Part shown: in pieces, positions 55,356 to 62,750 of the stretch
Position numbering within the stretch: the stretch's first letter is position 1
Layout: every line of letters starts with the position of its first letter
DNA from: Paracoccaceae bacterium
GTDB lineage: Bacteria; Pseudomonadota; Alphaproteobacteria; Rhodobacterales; Rhodobacteraceae
Assembly (NCBI GenBank): GCA_028285485.1
Contig: JANQPC010000064.1
Location: 62,001 to 126,000, forward strand
Reading direction: 5' to 3'
DNA: 64,000 nt
Notes under the pieces: generated by a model
Seen by the model: the letters and a program-made list of their open reading frames with translations, nothing else
Told to the model about the DNA's origin: nothing
Database searches by the model: none
Translations under genes and position numbers: made by a program

Positions 55356-56260
55356 GTTCCGTGGCCCGGCACCACTTCCAGCGCCACACTGGGATCAACG
55401 ATATCGAGGAGTAGCGGCACAAGCCCCTCCTTGATCGCCGGCAGGGTATCGAACATGCGGTCGAGTATCCCGCCATTGGCCAGCAGGTGATCGTCTGGGG
55501 CCACGATCCGAAACCGGGCGATGCGCCCGGCCTGCGCCCGCGCCTCGATAAGGCATGACCCCTGGCTGACCGGCACGCAGACGCGGTGGGCCGCTGGCGC
55601 GTGCGCAAGCGGAAGCCGATCGCGCAGGCAGGCATAGGCATCGTAGATCCGCGCGGTCGCGCGCCAAAGCGGCCCGCGGCCCCGGGTTTCGGCGATATGG
55701 CGCATCACCGGATGCAGCAAGTGGCGCTGGGCCAGGGAGTTTTCCAGCGGCGCGGCCACGAGGCCCGAGGAAGATGTGAAAGGATCAAGCTTGCCGGTGG
55801 CCGCCTCCCCCGCTTCAAAGCACCGGTCGATCTTGCGCAGAAGCGCGCCCATGCGCCGATCGCTTTGCAGGAAGCGTTCGTAGGCATCCGGGGTGGGCGG
55901 CGGGGCGCCTGCCGGGCCAAAAAGCGCCTCGGCCACAATGTGATCGCCCGCCCCCTCGCGCGGCGGCAGCGGCGCCCCCGCCAGCCCGAAATGGGTGGGA
56001 AGCGTGATCCATAGTTTCAGAACATGATCGCGCAGAATCTCCTGGCGCATATCGTCCTGCATTGCAGGCGTAACGGGTAGATCGAACACCCTGCGCGCGG
56101 CCAGCAAGAGAGGGGCGTTGGTGTAACTTGCGTGTTGCAGCAGGATCCCTTCGGCGGCGGCGACCGGCTGCCCGCGCATCATCTCGTCTATCGAAAGCCG
56201 TGGCGGCTTTGCCACGCGCAGCTGCGTGGGCTTGTCGTTGCGGCCGCGCCCGTCAAGCAT
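55352..56260 (-). CDS. hupK: HupK-like hydrogenase maturation protein (degenerate [NiFe] large subunit)
   Basis: 302 residues starting four bases after the rubredoxin-HybE gene stop, with GGGAGG inside that gene's end. It resembles [NiFe]-hydrogenase large subunits without the metal site: the C-terminal [13 protein letters not shown] sits where HupL has DPCxxCxxH, and [21 protein letters not shown] matches the preceding strand. HupK proteins act as scaffolds during assembly of the NiFe(CN)2CO cofactor. No hydrogenase structural or hyp genes are visible, so this pair is an isolated part of a hup set. The identification rests on these motifs plus the neighbour. Confidence 0.75.
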   Translation of the reverse strand: MLDGRGRNDKPTQLRVAKPPRLSIDEMMRGQPVAAAEGILLQHASYTNAPLLLAARRVFDLPVTPAMQDDMRQEILRDHVLKLWITLPTHFGLAGAPLPPREGAGDHIVAEALFGPAGAPPPTPDAYERFLQSDRRMGALLRKIDRCFEAGEAATGKLDPFTSSSGLVAAPLENSLAQRHLLHPVMRHIAETRGRGPLWRATARIYDAYACLRDRLPLAHAPAAHRVCVPVSQGSCLIEARAQAGRIARFRIVAPDDHLLANGGILDRMFDTLPAIKEGLVPLLLDIVDPSVALEVVPGHGT

Positions 56261-56264
56261 TCCG

Positions 56265-56951
56265 TTACCTCCCGTTTGCTGCAGCCCGCTGTGCCGCGGG
56301 CAGGGGATTGACCTCGTCTTCCGCTTCGGCTGGCGCGTAGAGCGCGGTGATCAAGCGCTCCGCCACGGCAATCGCCTTCGCCTGGCTGTCAAACCCCGAC
56401 ATGTCGGACAAGATGTTGCATGATTTGTAGCCACCCGCGCCGCTCCGGCGGTTGTGAAGAAACTCATAGCGGCCCGAGGGGAAAGCCACATGTTCGCTGG
56501 CCCCCGGCGTGAGGTTTGACCAATCCTCCCCTTCCCCGGGCAGGATGACGATGCTCATGAACCAGGGCGTGATCAGCACGCCCACGGGGCGGCCATGGTA
56601 GACGCGAGTGCCAACTGCTGCGACGCGCAGCGCGGGATTGGCATTCGGGGGCGTGGGCCCGTTCGGCGCGAGGCCCTTCCGGAAATCCTTCACAAGCGCG
56701 GCAAGCCGGTTCGCCAGATCCGCGCCATGGCCGCCGACCCGCGCAACAAAGGCCGCCTTGGGTGCCTGGCAGTTCGGGCATGTCCATTCCTCGGGAAGGG
56801 CCAGGAACGGGGTGCCGGGCTCGATCTGCCGCAGGCTGTCGCCATCCGCGGGGTCGTAGGGCGACCAGCAGATGCGGCATTGCATCAGGGCCCGGGGGTT
56901 AAGCGTATCGGCCTCGCTGCGCCCGTGGCCGGCCGCGTTCGGCGCGGTCAT
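56265..56951 (-). CDS. hupJ: Rubredoxin-HybE fusion ([NiFe]-hydrogenase assembly chaperone, HupI-HupJ)
   Basis: 228 residues from the ATG at 56949-56951. Residues 23-70 are a rubredoxin with iron ligands Cys25, Cys28, Cys58 and Cys61 (CRIC and CPNC, with GTPFLALPEEW before the second pair). Residues of about 75-228 are HybE/HupJ: AAVGTRVYHGRPVGVLITPWFM, LPGEGEDW and the FPSGRYEFLHNR block. In rhizobia and Rhodobacter, HupI and HupJ are separate proteins that help mature the hydrogenase small subunit under oxygen; here they are one chain. The gene is directly followed by hupK. No hydrogenase genes are in view. Confidence 0.88.
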   Translation of the reverse strand: MTAPNAAGHGRSEADTLNPRALMQCRICWSPYDPADGDSLRQIEPGTPFLALPEEWTCPNCQAPKAAFVARVGGHGADLANRLAALVKDFRKGLAPNGPTPPNANPALRVAAVGTRVYHGRPVGVLITPWFMSIVILPGEGEDWSNLTPGASEHVAFPSGRYEFLHNRRSGAGGYKSCNILSDMSGFDSQAKAIAVAERLITALYAPAEAEDEVNPLPAAQRAAANGR

Positions 56952-57417
56952 GCCCGAGCCCCCGACGGCGCATGATGGATCGAAGAAAGAGCTCTGCGGC
57001 GGGCGCCATACGCTGGGTCGATCATTCCTTTCCCCCCTTCTTCGCCGCCGTGCGCGGGCTGGTACAATCTGGCCGTCTCTATATCTCGGGAGCAAACGCC
57101 TTGTGCATTTTTCCCACGTAACTTTCCGAGTTATCCAGCCGCTGCCGAAGGCAACTTTGATATGGATCAACTCTTTCGCGCGCGATGCGTGACACGTCGT
57201 CACTCATCCTATACGTGTATTCTCGGATGTCGAAACAGTCTAGGCTTGCGTCTCTTGCGCGCTCGATCTGCATCCCAGTAATCATTTCTCCCAAACAGCC
57301 CACCCTGTGGAGCGGCCCGAAAAACGGGCACCATCCGCGGGATTCTGAAGCGCGTGCAATGCCTTGGCAAAGCCGCTACGATCGGCGCGATGACGGGGCA
57401 CGATTACGAGGGGCGCT
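56952..57417. other. 466-base gap upstream of the hydrogenase-maturation pair
   Basis: Mostly unassigned. It contains one candidate small gene (57079-57273, listed separately) in DNA that is visibly less GC-rich than its surroundings, and a hairpin GCCCG-AAAAA-CGGGC at 57315-57329. No promoter consensus was convincing. Confidence 0.5.
57079..57273 (-). CDS. Hypothetical 64-residue protein (doubtful)
   Basis: Candidate start ATG at 57271-57273 with GGGAGAA 12 bases upstream; an earlier ATG at 57285 is too close to that site. The sequence is charged and protein-like (MQIERARDASLDCFDIREYT, then SDDVSRIARERVDPYQSC) with two cysteines, unlike the Arg/Pro/Gly composition of antisense shadows. Codon third positions are less GC-rich than in neighbours, which suggests foreign origin or a non-coding segment. 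Not recognised. Confidence 0.35.
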   Translation of the reverse strand: MQIERARDASLDCFDIREYTYRMSDDVSRIARERVDPYQSCLRQRLDNSESYVGKMHKAFAPEI

Positions 57418-57816
57418 TTGGGAACTCGCATTTTTTCAATCACGCTTTTACTTGCGGCCGGGCTTGGCATGCCCGCTGCCGCCTGCACGGCACCAACCTT
57501 TCAGCTGGCCGCGCCACAGTTCACGCCTGCGGCACCTGAGCCTCCCTCGGCGGCGCCGGACGTGCCCGCCTGCCTGGCAAACCTATCGGCGCCCAACCAG
57601 CAGAACTGTAGCAATGCTGAAATCGAGGCCTACGGCGCCTCGCTTGAAGCCTATGTTGCCGATCTCAACAGCTACGTGAACGCAACGCAGGATTACGCGA
57701 TCGCCGCCGCGGGGTTTGCCAATGCCGCCGTGGGCTTTGCCGAGGCCGCGCAAAGTGAGGCGGATGCGGCCTGGACCTTTGCGAACTGTGCCGCAGAGGC
57801 CGTTCAGCAGCGATAG
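57418..57816 (+). CDS. Small secreted Ala-rich protein, 132 residues, unknown
   Basis: TTG start at 57418 with GAGGGG five bases ahead. Signal peptide or lipoprotein signal (MGTRIFSITLLLAAGLGMPAAAC). After a Pro-rich stretch (residues 25-50) comes a helical Ala/Tyr/Asn-rich region with Cys in PACLANL, QQNCSNAEI and FANCAAEA, consistent with a periplasmic or surface alpha-hairpin with disulfides. No family recognised. It ends six bases from the convergent dppC-like gene. Confidence 0.62.
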   Translation: MGTRIFSITLLLAAGLGMPAAACTAPTFQLAAPQFTPAAPEPPSAAPDVPACLANLSAPNQQNCSNAEIEAYGASLEAYVADLNSYVNATQDYAIAAAGFANAAVGFAEAAQSEADAAWTFANCAAEAVQQR

Positions 57817-57822
57817 GGGGAA

Positions 57823-58779
57823 CTACTTCAGGCGGGGGTTCAGCGCGTCGCGCAGCCAATCGCCCAGAAGATTGACGCTAAGCGCAAGCGCCAGAAGCGT
57901 GACCGCCGGGAAGAACAGGATCCACCACTCGCCCGAGAAGAGGAAGCCCTGGCCAATGCGGATCAGCGTGCCAAGCGAGGGCTGCGTGGGCGGGGCGCCG
58001 ACGCCCAGGAACGAAAGCGTGGCCTCGGCGATGATCGCCAGCGCCAGCGAGATCGTCGCGATCACAAGCACCGGGGAAAGCACGTTGGGCAGGATGTGGC
58101 GCATCATGATCGCCGGGCCCGACCGCCCGATCAGCCGCGCCGCCTGCACGTATTCCTTGTTCTTTTCAACCAGTGTGGCGCCGCGCACCACCCGGGCAAA
58201 CTGCACCCAATCCGAGAGCCCGATGGCGATGATCAGCACCCAGATCGCCATCTGATCGCGATACTCGATCGGGGTGAAGCCCTTGGCGATCCCAAAGATC
58301 AGCATCGCCACGAGGATCGCGGGGAAAGTGAGCTGCACATCGGCGACGCGCATGATGATCGTCTCCGTCCACCCGCCCACATAGCCCGCGATCAGGCCGA
58401 GGCTGACGCCGAGCACCATGGCGAAAAGAACGGCTGCAAAGCCCACGAAGAGCGAGATGCGCATGCCGTAAAGGATGGTCGAAAACACATCCCGCCCCTG
58501 ATCATCCGTTCCCAGCCAGAACTCATCGCCGGTAAAGGCGTTGGGCTCCATCGGCGGCGTGAAGCCATTCATCAGATTGAGCGATGCGGGATTGAACGGA
58601 TCGTACGGCGAGATCAGCGGCGCGAACACGGCGGAGAGCACAAGCAGCAGCACCACAGCAAAGCTTGTCACCGCAACCGGGGAGCGGCGGAATTTCCACG
58701 CGAAATCCGAGGCCCAGAATCGCGACAGGCCGCTTTGCGGGCGCTCTGCTTTGGGCTCTTCGATAGGAAGCTCTGCCAT
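57823..58779 (-). CDS. ABC transporter permease, DppC type (peptide/opine/nickel family)
   Basis: 318 residues. A cytoplasmic N-terminus of about 35 residues, then six helices. OppC/DppC features: PLISPYDPFNPASLN periplasmic loop, LGTDDQGRDVFSTILYGMRISL, and the EAA loop YVQAARLIGRSGPAIMMRHILPNV. It pairs with the DppB-like gene nine bases upstream. The ATPase genes (dppD/dppF) are absent downstream, where the strand changes. Confidence 0.92.
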   Translation of the reverse strand: MAELPIEEPKAERPQSGLSRFWASDFAWKFRRSPVAVTSFAVVLLLVLSAVFAPLISPYDPFNPASLNLMNGFTPPMEPNAFTGDEFWLGTDDQGRDVFSTILYGMRISLFVGFAAVLFAMVLGVSLGLIAGYVGGWTETIIMRVADVQLTFPAILVAMLIFGIAKGFTPIEYRDQMAIWVLIIAIGLSDWVQFARVVRGATLVEKNKEYVQAARLIGRSGPAIMMRHILPNVLSPVLVIATISLALAIIAEATLSFLGVGAPPTQPSLGTLIRIGQGFLFSGEWWILFFPAVTLLALALSVNLLGDWLRDALNPRLK

Positions 58780-58788
58780 CTCCCGCCC

Positions 58789-59769
58789 CTATCCCGCTGC
58801 CGCGCGTTCGTCGCGCAAGCGTGGATCGATCGCGAAGTAAAGCAGATCGACGATCAGGTTGATGGCCACGAACATCACCGAGATCAGCATAAGATACGCC
58901 GCCATAACGGGGATATCGACGAACTGGATCGCATTGATGAACAACAGCCCCACGCCGGGCCACTGGAACACCGTCTCCGTGATGATCGCGAAGGCGATGA
59001 TCGAGCCGAGTTGCAGGCCGGTGACCGTGATCACCGGCACGAGCGTGTTCTTCAGCGCGTGGCGGAAATTCACCGCGCGTTCTTTCAGCCCACGGGCGCG
59101 GGCGAAGCGGATATAATCCTGCCGCAGCACTTCCAGCATCTCAGCCCGCACAAGGCGCATGATCAGCGTCATCTGGTAGAGCCCAAGGGTGATCGCCGGA
59201 AGGATCAGGGCGCGCAGCCCGCTTTCGGTAAGAAAGCCGGTTGTCCACCACCCAAGATCCACAGTCTCGCCCCGCCCGAAGCTTGGCAGCATGTCGAGCT
59301 CAACCGAGAATATGTAGATAAGTAAGATCCCTATGAGAAAGGTGGGCAGGCTGACGCCAATCAGCGAGACGGTCATGATCACGTTCGAGGCGATACCATC
59401 GCGGCGAATGGCCGTGAAAACGCCAAGCGCGATCCCTCCCAGAATCGCGAACAGGCCGGAGACGGCGGCAAGTTCCAGCGTGGCGGGCGCCCGCTCGGCG
59501 ATAATCTCCGCTACCGGGCGGCCTTGCCGGTAGCTTACGCCGAAATTGCCCTGCACCGCGCCTTCGAGGAACCGCCAGTACTGCACCGGAAAGGGCTGAT
59601 CGAGGCCAAGCTGGGTGCGCAACCGTTCGATATCGGCCTGGGTGCGTTCCTGCCCCAGCATGTTATCGATCGGATCGCCCACGAAGCGGAACATCGAAAA
59701 CGCCACGAGGCCCACGACCAGGAGGACGAGGATCGATTGCAGCACGCGGCGTAGGATGAAGCCCAGCAT
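58789..59769 (-). CDS. ABC transporter permease, DppB type
   Basis: 326 residues with a typical start MLGFILRRVLQSILVLLVV, the periplasmic domain with LGLDQPFPVQYWRFLEGAVQGNFGVS, and the EAA loop QDYIRFARARGLKERAVNFRHALKN. Six helices. It forms the inner-membrane channel with the DppC-like protein. The ribosome site is poor, and the hairpin at 59795-59815 lies just upstream, which may set its expression relative to the transferase unit. Confidence 0.92.
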   Translation of the reverse strand: MLGFILRRVLQSILVLLVVGLVAFSMFRFVGDPIDNMLGQERTQADIERLRTQLGLDQPFPVQYWRFLEGAVQGNFGVSYRQGRPVAEIIAERAPATLELAAVSGLFAILGGIALGVFTAIRRDGIASNVIMTVSLIGVSLPTFLIGILLIYIFSVELDMLPSFGRGETVDLGWWTTGFLTESGLRALILPAITLGLYQMTLIMRLVRAEMLEVLRQDYIRFARARGLKERAVNFRHALKNTLVPVITVTGLQLGSIIAFAIITETVFQWPGVGLLFINAIQFVDIPVMAAYLMLISVMFVAINLIVDLLYFAIDPRLRDERAAAG

Positions 59770-59794
59770 TTATCGTTTGTGCGGCGTGGGATGC

Positions 59795-59815
59795 GGCGGG
59801 TCAAGCAAACCCGCC
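59795..59815 (-). repeat. Intercistronic hairpin before the DppB gene
   Basis: GGCGGGT (59795-59801) pairs with ACCCGCC (59809-59815). No T run follows on the minus strand, so it is more likely an mRNA processing or stability element than a terminator. Confidence 0.4.
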
Positions 59816-59826
59816 CAATAATCGCG

Positions 59827-59922
59827 TTATCCGAACTGCGCGAAGCCCGACCACATCAAAAACACCATACCGAGCCCGAAACTTGCCACCATCGCAGATG
59901 CCCTTACCGCCAGCCGTGCCAT
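59827..59922 (-). CDS. 31-residue single-pass membrane peptide overlapping the transferase stop
   Basis: The ATG (59922-59920) shares one base with the TGA of the glutathione transferase gene (TGATG), typical of translational coupling; stop TAA at 59827-59829. The peptide begins MARLAVRASAMVASFGLG and continues as a hydrophobic helix (MVFLMWSGFAQFG) after two arginines, giving an N-in single-pass topology. No family recognised. Support comes from the overlap and the helix; expression is unproven. Confidence 0.5.
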   Translation of the reverse strand: MARLAVRASAMVASFGLGMVFLMWSGFAQFG

Positions 59923-60836
59923 CAGAGCGACCAGTCGATGCGCGGGCCGGCCGGGACAATGCCGAGCGGATTGCGCAGGGGGGAGGGCGAAAAGTAGCCC
60001 TGCTTGTAGATGTCAAAACGCACCGTATCGGCCACGCCGGGCATGGCGTAGATCGTACGGGCATAGCGCCAGAGGCGTGGGTAATCCGTGAGCCGCGCGA
60101 TGTTGCATTTGAAGGCGTAGTGATAGGCCACATCAAAGCGCACAAGCGTGGGAAACAGGCGCAGATCCGCCTCGGTGAAGGCATCGCCGCAGAGCCAAGT
60201 GTTCCCGGCCAGATGCGCCTCGATCGCCTCAAGCGTTTCGAATAGCTCGGCAACGGCGGCATCATAGGCGGCCTGGCTGCGGGCAAATCCGGCGCGATAT
60301 ACCCCGTTGTTCACGCTGTGGTAGATGCGTTCGTTCCACGCCTCGATCTTTGCCTCAAGCGCTGGAGGGCAAAGCTCTGGCCCGCCCGGAAAGGCGCTGC
60401 CCATCATCCGCACGATATCGGCGGATTCATTGGAAACGGCGGTGCCCGTTTCCCGGTCCCATAAAAGCGGCACGGTGATGCGGCCGGTATATGCAGGCGA
60501 GACCTGCGCGTAAGCCTCGTGCAGCGCCGAGACGCCCAGAAGCGGATCGGCATAGGCACCCTCTGCCTCGAATATCCAGCCCTGATCGTTGCGCCGCGGC
60601 AGCGCGTAGCTGACCGAGAGATCAAGCCCCTTCAGTGCACGCACGAGAAGCACCCGGTGTGCCCAGGGGCAGTTCCAGGCCGCGTAAAGATGGTAGCGCG
60701 CGATATCCGGGGGGAACGGGCCTTCCGCCGTAATCCAATTGCGGATCGTGGCCTTCTGGCGCTTGAATTCGCCGTCAAGCTGGGTGTCCGGACCGGGATC
60801 TTCGGCGTGATAGGTTCCGGCGATCATCAGGCCCAT
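59922..60836 (-). CDS. Glutathione S-transferase, glutathionyl-hydroquinone reductase (YqjG/Xi-class) type
   Basis: 304 residues, the size of Xi-class enzymes. Active-site Cys in YAAWNCPWAHRVLLVRALKG; ALPRRNDQGWIFEAEGAY and PLLWDRETGTAVSNESADI contribute the glutathione site; the C-terminal helical domain ends SPSPLRNPLGIVPAGP. Such enzymes reduce glutathionyl-hydroquinones and related adducts in the cytosol. It sits between a peptide-type binding protein and its permeases, all on one strand. A palindrome 25 bases upstream may be its operator. Confidence 0.9.
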   Translation of the reverse strand: MGLMIAGTYHAEDPGPDTQLDGEFKRQKATIRNWITAEGPFPPDIARYHLYAAWNCPWAHRVLLVRALKGLDLSVSYALPRRNDQGWIFEAEGAYADPLLGVSALHEAYAQVSPAYTGRITVPLLWDRETGTAVSNESADIVRMMGSAFPGGPELCPPALEAKIEAWNERIYHSVNNGVYRAGFARSQAAYDAAVAELFETLEAIEAHLAGNTWLCGDAFTEADLRLFPTLVRFDVAYHYAFKCNIARLTDYPRLWRYARTIYAMPGVADTVRFDIYKQGYFSPSPLRNPLGIVPAGPRIDWSL

Positions 60837-60852
60837 GGGCCCAACCCCCTGT

Positions 60853-60874
60853 GTTCTGGCGTTCTGGCCAGAAC
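60853..60874. promoter_or_regulatory. Palindrome with repeated GTTCTGGC upstream of the transferase gene
   Basis: GTTCTGGCCAGAAC (60861-60874) is a perfect 14-base palindrome, preceded directly by another GTTCTGGC (60853-60860). The arrangement suggests an operator bound by a dimeric regulator. No regulator gene is adjacent. Confidence 0.45.
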
Positions 60875-60912
60875 GTGGCGCAAGGAGGGCTCAAGGCAAC
60901 GCGCAGGCCCTG

Positions 60913-60939
60913 TGCGCCGGTGCATCGCACACCGGCGCA
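60913..60939 (-). terminator. Hairpin after the substrate-binding protein gene
   Basis: TGCGCCGGTG (60913-60922) pairs with CACCGGCGCA (60930-60939), a perfect ten-base stem with a seven-base loop. It lies 47 bases after the stop and lacks a T run. It would let the binding protein be made in excess of the downstream genes. Confidence 0.5.
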
Positions 60940-60985
60940 GGCGGGTTGGCGGCGGGTGCAGCATAAACCGCGCCCGCCCGTTCGC

Positions 60986-62551
60986 TCAGTTAACCGTCAC
61001 CCAGCGCAGGATGAAGAAGTTGTCGGGCCGCTGGGTAAGCGCGATGCTTTCGCGCGCACCCCAGACAAGGGGCTGCACATACATCGGCACGTAGGCCACT
61101 TCGTCCTGCATGATCTTGGCGGCTTCATCGAGCATCGCCTGGCGCGTGGGCTCGTCAATCTCCGATTGGATCATCGGCAGAAGCTCATCGATCCGCGCGT
61201 TCGAATAGGCCCCGAAGTTCCACGACCCCAATCGCTTCTCCTCATTGGGCGTGGAGGCCAGGAAGCGGATCGGATGCTCGGCATCGAAGGTGCCCGGGGA
61301 CCAGCCGAGAAGATACATATCGAAGTTATCTTCCCGCAGTTCCGGCCAGTAGTTCTGCACCGGCATCGCATCAAGCTGCGCCTCAACGCCGATCTGGGCG
61401 AGCATCGAGACCACGGCCTGACACACGGCTTCATCGTTGAGGTAGCGGTTGTTGGGGCACTTCAGGCCGAAGGAGAAGCCTTCGGGATAGCCCGCCTCCG
61501 CCAGAAGCGCCTTTGCGGCTTCAACATCATATGCTGGGCGGGCATCGTTTGCCGTGGAGAAGCCTCGCATCGCCGGGCTTACAAGCTGGCTTGCCGGTTC
61601 GGCATTGCCGCGCATGATGGTTTGCAGGATCGCGGGCACGTTCACGGCCTGGGCCACGGCCTGGCGCACGCGCACATCCAGGAACGGGTTCGGCTGGCCG
61701 GCATCATCGGTGTATTTCAGCGCTTCGGCCTCATGCGGGAAGCCCAGCATGATCACGCGCGCCTCGATACCCTGGATCACCTTTACGCCATCGGTTTGCG
61801 ACAGCCGCTCCGCATCCTGGATCGGCACCGGGTTTATCATATCCACATCGCCCGAAAGCAGGGCCGCCACCGCCGTTGCCGGGTTCTGAATCGGCGTGAA
61901 CTCGGCGCGGGTGATGTTGTGCTCCACCTCGCCCCACCAGCCTTCGTACGGCACCAGCACCGTGGTGAGCCCCGGCTGACGTTCTTCAAGCTGGAAAGCC
62001 GCGGTGCCGTTGGCATTGAGGGTTGCGAAGTTGCCTTCATCCTTGTTGGGGCGTTCGGCATTGTTTGCCGCAGCCCAGCCGGAATCCATCATCATCCAGT
62101 TGGCGATGGAATCGGGAAAGATCGGGTTCGGCGCGGTGGTCATGATATCGACGGTGAAATCATCCACCACAACCACTTCGGAAACGGGCGCGAACCAAGA
62201 GCTTGTGTCGGCCTCTTCGGAGGAAGCGCGCTCATAGCTGAAAAGCACGTCTTCTGCGGTGAAGGCCGCGCCGTCGTGGAACGTTACGCCCTCGCGCAGA
62301 GTGAAGCGCCAGCCTTCGCCCTCGCCAATCGGCTCCCACCCCGTTGCGAGCGCGGGCTCAATCGTCATGTCCTTCCCGCGGCGCACGAGGCCTTCGTAGA
62401 CATTGTTCAGAAATCCCAGCACCGGCGCGGAGTTCACCGCATGGGGATCCATCGTTTGCGGATCGGTGGTGCCGGCAAAGCGGAAGGTTTCGGCCTGGGC
62501 CGCAGGGGCCAGAGCGAGAGCTGCCACCAGAGCAGCGGTCATTTTTTGCAT
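60986..62551 (-). CDS. ABC transporter substrate-binding protein, family 5 (peptide/nickel/glutathione type)
   Basis: 521 residues from the ATG at 62549-62551, with GGGGAGAA upstream. Sec signal peptide MQKMTAALVAALALAPAAQA. SBP_bac_5 hallmarks: DPQTMDPHAVNS, NVYEGLVRRGKD, WRFTLREGVTFHDGAAFTAEDV and QAVAQAVNVPAI. It binds solute in the periplasm for the DppB/DppC-like permeases encoded downstream. The true ligand is unknown; the glutathione transferase in the same locus makes a glutathione-type peptide a fair guess. ATPase subunits are not encoded here. Confidence 0.93.
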   Translation of the reverse strand: MQKMTAALVAALALAPAAQAETFRFAGTTDPQTMDPHAVNSAPVLGFLNNVYEGLVRRGKDMTIEPALATGWEPIGEGEGWRFTLREGVTFHDGAAFTAEDVLFSYERASSEEADTSSWFAPVSEVVVVDDFTVDIMTTAPNPIFPDSIANWMMMDSGWAAANNAERPNKDEGNFATLNANGTAAFQLEERQPGLTTVLVPYEGWWGEVEHNITRAEFTPIQNPATAVAALLSGDVDMINPVPIQDAERLSQTDGVKVIQGIEARVIMLGFPHEAEALKYTDDAGQPNPFLDVRVRQAVAQAVNVPAILQTIMRGNAEPASQLVSPAMRGFSTANDARPAYDVEAAKALLAEAGYPEGFSFGLKCPNNRYLNDEAVCQAVVSMLAQIGVEAQLDAMPVQNYWPELREDNFDMYLLGWSPGTFDAEHPIRFLASTPNEEKRLGSWNFGAYSNARIDELLPMIQSEIDEPTRQAMLDEAAKIMQDEVAYVPMYVQPLVWGARESIALTQRPDNFFILRWVTVN

Positions 62552-62750
62552 GAGTATTCTCCCCGTTCGCGCTGCCGCGCGATTGACGGAACAGGTGTGG
62601 CAGGCTGCCGCAGCGGCGGCAAGGGCCTTAAACCGTTTGTGATGGCGGGGGTTTGTGGCGAGTTTCATAAAACCGCAACAAAAGTGTTACGCGATCGTCG
62701 TGCCGCGCCGCCACTCCGCAGGTCGGAAGAAAACCTTGTGGGGAGCTGCA

